From Frigoribacterium sp. PvP032 (lineage in GTDB: Bacteria > Actinomycetota > Actinomycetes > Actinomycetales > Microbacteriaceae): a DNA stretch of 64,000 nucleotides. Position numbers and translations under genes: made by a program. The DNA lies in the NCBI RefSeq assembly GCF_017833035.1, contig NZ_JAFIBM010000001.1, forward strand, positions 2,108,001 to 2,172,000, read 5' to 3'. Under the pieces are notes generated by a model that saw nothing but the letters and a program-made list of their open reading frames with translations, ran no database searches and was not told the origin of the DNA. Below, one piece after another: positions 61,210 through 64,000 of the stretch; position 1 is the first letter of the stretch; every line of letters starts with the position of its first letter.

Positions 61210-61213
61210 CGGA

Positions 61214-62956
61214 CTACTTCACCTCGTTGCTGGATGCGTCGTACGTGGGGGCCTCGGGTGCGTCCTTGACCGGACCGATGCCGACGGGGATGCCTGCCTC
61301 GGGGTGGTTGAGGTCGAACGCCGGCGACTCCGAGCGGATGCGCGGGATCGACGTGAAGTTGTGACGGGGCGGCGGGCACGAGGTGGCCCACTCGAGCGAA
61401 CGGGAGTAGCCCCAGGGGTCGTTGACCTCGACCTTGGGCGCCCGACGCGCGGTGATGTAGACGTTGTAGAGGAACGGCAGGATCGAGACGCCGAGCAGCA
61501 TGGCGCCGATCGTCGACAGCTGGTTCATCCACGTGAAGTGGTCCTCGGCCTGATAGGTCGCGTAGCGACGGGGCATGCCCATGACGCCGAGCCAGTGCTG
61601 GATGAGGAACGTCGTGTGGAAGCCGATGAACAGCATCCAGAAGTGGATCTTGCCGAGACGCTCGTTGAGCATCTTGCCCGTCCACTTCGGCCACCAGAAG
61701 TAGAAGCCGGAGAACATGGCGAAGACGACCGTGCCGAACACCACGTAGTGGAAGTGCGCCACGACGAAGTAGGTGTCGGAGACGTGGAAGTCGAGCGGCG
61801 GCGAGGCGAGGATGACACCGGTCAGACCACCGAAGGTGAACGTGACCAGGAAGCCGATCGCCCAGAGCATCGGGGTCTCGAACGTGACCGATCCGCGCCA
61901 CATCGTGCCGATCCAGTTGAAGATCTTCACGCCGGTGGGGACCGCGATGAGCATCGTCATCAGCGAGAAGAACGGCAGCAGGACGGAGCCGGTGACGTAC
62001 ATGTGGTGCGCCCAGACGGTGACCGAGAGTGCGGCGATGGAGATCGTCGCGTACACGAGCGTCTTGTAGCCGAAGATCGGCTTGCGGCTGAAGACCGGGA
62101 AGACCTCGGACACGATGCCGAAGAACGGCAACGCGATGATGTACACCTCAGGGTGACCGAAGAACCAGAAGAGGTGCTGCCACAGGATGGCGCCTCCGTT
62201 GGCCGGGTTGAAGACCTGTGCGTCGAACACCCGGTCGAACCCGAGCCCGAACAGCGCCGCGGCCAGCACGGGGAAGGCCATGATCACGAGGATCGAGGTG
62301 ATCAGCGTGTTCCAGGTGAAGATCGGCATGCGCCACATCGTCATGCCGGGGGCGCGCATGGTCACGATCGTGGTGATGAAGTTCACCGAGCCGAGGATGG
62401 TGCTGAATCCGGTCATGCCGAGCCCGAAGACCCACAAGTTGCCGCCGAGCCCTGGTGAGAACGTCGTGTCCGACAACGGCGCGTAGGCGAACCAGCCGAA
62501 GGAGGCGGCGCCCTGGGGGGTGAGGAAGCCGGCGACCGCGATGAGCGAGCCGAACAGGTAGAGCCAGAAGGCGAAGCCGTTCAGTCGCGGGAAGGCGACG
62601 TCGGGCGCACCGATCTGCAGCGGCATCAGGGCGTTGGCGAAGCCCGAGAACAGCGGCGTCGCGAACATGAGCAGCATGATCGTGCCGTGCATGGTGAAGA
62701 GCTGGTTGTACTGCTCTTTGGTCTGGACGATCTCGAGCCCGGGAGCGAAGAGCTGCGCACGGATGAGCAGCGCCATCACCCCGCCGAGGCAGAAGAACAG
62801 GAACGACGCGATCAGGTACATGTACCCGATGGTCTTGTGATCGGTCGACGTCAACCACGTGACGACGACGTTGCCCTTGCGGCCGACCTTCGAGGCGCCG
62901 AAGTTCTGGCCGGAGGAGGTGCCGCCTGTGGTGGGGCGGGTGGCGGTGGCTGTCAT
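61214..62956 (-). CDS. ctaD: Cytochrome c oxidase (aa3) subunit I
   Basis: 580 residues, with 12 membrane helices. Haem a and a3-CuB ligands are present: [28 protein letters not shown] (CuB His with the His-Tyr link), [10 protein letters not shown] (two CuB histidines) and [15 protein letters not shown] (haem a3 and a ligands). The K and D pathway residues lie in these helices ([10 protein letters not shown]-like region [16 protein letters not shown]). It reduces oxygen to water and pumps protons. The operon is on the minus strand facing qcrB. Confidence 0.97.
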   Translation of the reverse strand: MTATATRPTTGGTSSGQNFGASKVGRKGNVVVTWLTSTDHKTIGYMYLIASFLFFCLGGVMALLIRAQLFAPGLEIVQTKEQYNQLFTMHGTIMLLMFATPLFSGFANALMPLQIGAPDVAFPRLNGFAFWLYLFGSLIAVAGFLTPQGAASFGWFAYAPLSDTTFSPGLGGNLWVFGLGMTGFSTILGSVNFITTIVTMRAPGMTMWRMPIFTWNTLITSILVIMAFPVLAAALFGLGFDRVFDAQVFNPANGGAILWQHLFWFFGHPEVYIIALPFFGIVSEVFPVFSRKPIFGYKTLVYATISIAALSVTVWAHHMYVTGSVLLPFFSLMTMLIAVPTGVKIFNWIGTMWRGSVTFETPMLWAIGFLVTFTFGGLTGVILASPPLDFHVSDTYFVVAHFHYVVFGTVVFAMFSGFYFWWPKWTGKMLNERLGKIHFWMLFIGFHTTFLIQHWLGVMGMPRRYATYQAEDHFTWMNQLSTIGAMLLGVSILPFLYNVYITARRAPKVEVNDPWGYSRSLEWATSCPPPRHNFTSIPRIRSESPAFDLNHPEAGIPVGIGPVKDAPEAPTYDASSNEVK

Positions 62957-62969
62957 CGAACCCGTGCCT

Positions 62970-63857
62970 TTACTTCTCGTCCGAACCGGCGGCGACGGGC
63001 GCCTCGTTGTTCGGCTGGTTGGTGTTGGTGTTGTACTGGTCGCCGAGGAGGCCGGTGTTGCCCTCGTCGGCGAGCGTGCTGAGGTAGTCCTCGTACTCGC
63101 TCTCGGAGACGACCTTCACGTTGAAGAGCATCAGGGAGTGGTACTCGCCACAGAGCTCGGCGCACTTGCCCGTGAACGTGCCCTCTTTCTCGGGCGTGAA
63201 GTACATGAAGTTGGTCTTGCCGGGGATCGTGTCCTTCTTGTAGAGGAAGTCGACGATCCAGAACGAGTGGGCGACGTCGCGCGACTTGAGGTCGATCTGG
63301 ACGGTCTTGCCGACGGGCAGGTACAGGACCGGGAGCGCGTCCTGGTCGACCTCGCCGCTCGGGAGCTCCTGGGCCTGGATGCCCTGGTAGTAGACGCTGT
63401 CGTCTTCTTGCTGCTGGTCTATGTAGTTGAAGTCCCACGCCCAGCGCTTGGCGTAGACGTCGATCTTGACGTCGGGGTTGGCCGTCGGCTCTTCGATGGC
63501 GGCCTGGTCGCGCGCGGTGAAGGCGAAGAAGCCCAGCACGAGGATGAGCGGCACGACCGTGTAGAAGATCTCGATCGGCATGTTGTAGCGGAGCTGCACG
63601 GGCAGGCCCGTCTGGCCCTTGCGACGCCGGTAGGCGATGCAGGTCCAGATGATGAGGCCCCAGACGATGAGGCCGACGATCAGCAGGACGATCCACGACG
63701 TGACCCAGAGGCCGATGATGCTGTCGACGTGGTTGGTCGTGCCCGCAGTGGTGGGGAGCCAGCCCTGGAGCTGCTCGGGCGTACATCCCGCGAGGACGAG
63801 GGCCATGACGGCGGCCACGGGGATGGCGGCCCAACGAAGACGGCGGTTAGAACGCAC
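62970..63857 (-). CDS. ctaC: Cytochrome c oxidase (aa3) subunit II
   Basis: 295 residues from a GTG. The signal peptide ends in the lipobox LAGC (Cys25), so it is a lipoprotein that also has two membrane helices (about 50-74 and 95-115). The CuA site is complete: His197 in VAHSFWIV and Cys232, Cys236, His240 and Met243 in [13 protein letters not shown]. It takes electrons from the haems of QcrC. A GAGAGGTAAC ribosome site precedes the start. The 143 bases beyond show no gene. Confidence 0.96.
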   Translation of the reverse strand: MRSNRRLRWAAIPVAAVMALVLAGCTPEQLQGWLPTTAGTTNHVDSIIGLWVTSWIVLLIVGLIVWGLIIWTCIAYRRRKGQTGLPVQLRYNMPIEIFYTVVPLILVLGFFAFTARDQAAIEEPTANPDVKIDVYAKRWAWDFNYIDQQQEDDSVYYQGIQAQELPSGEVDQDALPVLYLPVGKTVQIDLKSRDVAHSFWIVDFLYKKDTIPGKTNFMYFTPEKEGTFTGKCAELCGEYHSLMLFNVKVVSESEYEDYLSTLADEGNTGLLGDQYNTNTNQPNNEAPVAAGSDEK

Positions 63858-64000
63858 TGTTACCTCTCGGATGACACGACAGCTTGGGGTCTTCCCAGTC
63901 TAGGACGGGACTTCCCTAGCCTACTCGCAGGTTGACCAGGCCTCTGCACACGGCCCCGCCGAGTCGTTCGAGCACGAGGCACCTGGACGTGCGAGAGGGA
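63858..64000. other. Upstream region of ctaC
   Basis: No coding frame is convincing. Contains the ctaC ribosome site; a TAGACT or TAGGCT hexamer on the minus strand could be the -10, but this is not firm. Confidence 0.35.

Overview
The window comes from a high-GC actinomycete, most likely a member of the Micrococcales/Microbacteriaceae. The evidence is a mycothiol gene (mshC), RbpA, PafB/PafC, a four-subunit actinobacterial cytochrome bcc-aa3 set (ctaC/D/E/F with qcrCAB), frequent GTG starts and ATGA/GTGA gene overlaps. The species cannot be named from the sequence alone.

Layout. Bases 1 to about 17,000 look like an accessory region. It holds short genes in mixed orientation: secreted lipoproteins, small membrane proteins, two DUF3515 paralogues, a TlpA-type thioredoxin, a HIT hydrolase, an ECF-like sigma factor with a membrane partner, a cupin, two hydrolases, an MFS pump and a VOC protein. 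At least two genes are broken. The gaps between these genes carry about fourteen copies of a short hairpin-forming motif (core GCCCGATAGGCGATCGGC). The clear copies all point the same way on the + strand, whichever way the neighbouring genes read, and I found none between 17 and 64 kb. This cassette-array-like arrangement is the main candidate for an undescribed system here.

From about 18 kb on, the content is housekeeping. 18.2-22.3 kb: NDH-2, a small acidic repeat protein, an aldo/keto reductase, an alpha/beta hydrolase and tRNA-Leu(GAG). 22.4-30.2 kb: M20 peptidase, uppP-mshC, a two-component system and an ABC exporter. 30.2-41.6 kb: PAC2, HAD and trmI, then an FKBP lipoprotein, pafB-pafC-tatA-tatC-helY and lnt; these genes flank the Pup-proteasome locus in other actinomycetes, but the Pup genes are absent. 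41.7-48.9 kb: rbpA, GDPD, SPFH and NfeD genes, an SDR, a NUDIX hydrolase and a folE-folP2-RibD-like operon. 48.9-54.0 kb: glycerol and dihydroxyacetone use, with dhaKLM divergent from glpF-glpK around a perfect palindrome. 54.1-63.9 kb: trpD, then ctaE-qcrCAB converging on ctaC-ctaD-ctaF.

How the genes work together. NDH-2 feeds electrons to menaquinone, the bcc complex oxidises menaquinol, and the aa3 oxidase reduces oxygen. The two halves of the bcc-aa3 locus are separated by 1.2 kb of non-coding DNA built from a tandem repeat of about 152 bp with a nested 20-bp period. Glycerol enters through GlpF and is phosphorylated by GlpK; dihydroxyacetone is phosphorylated by DhaKL using phosphate from a DhaM-HPr fusion.
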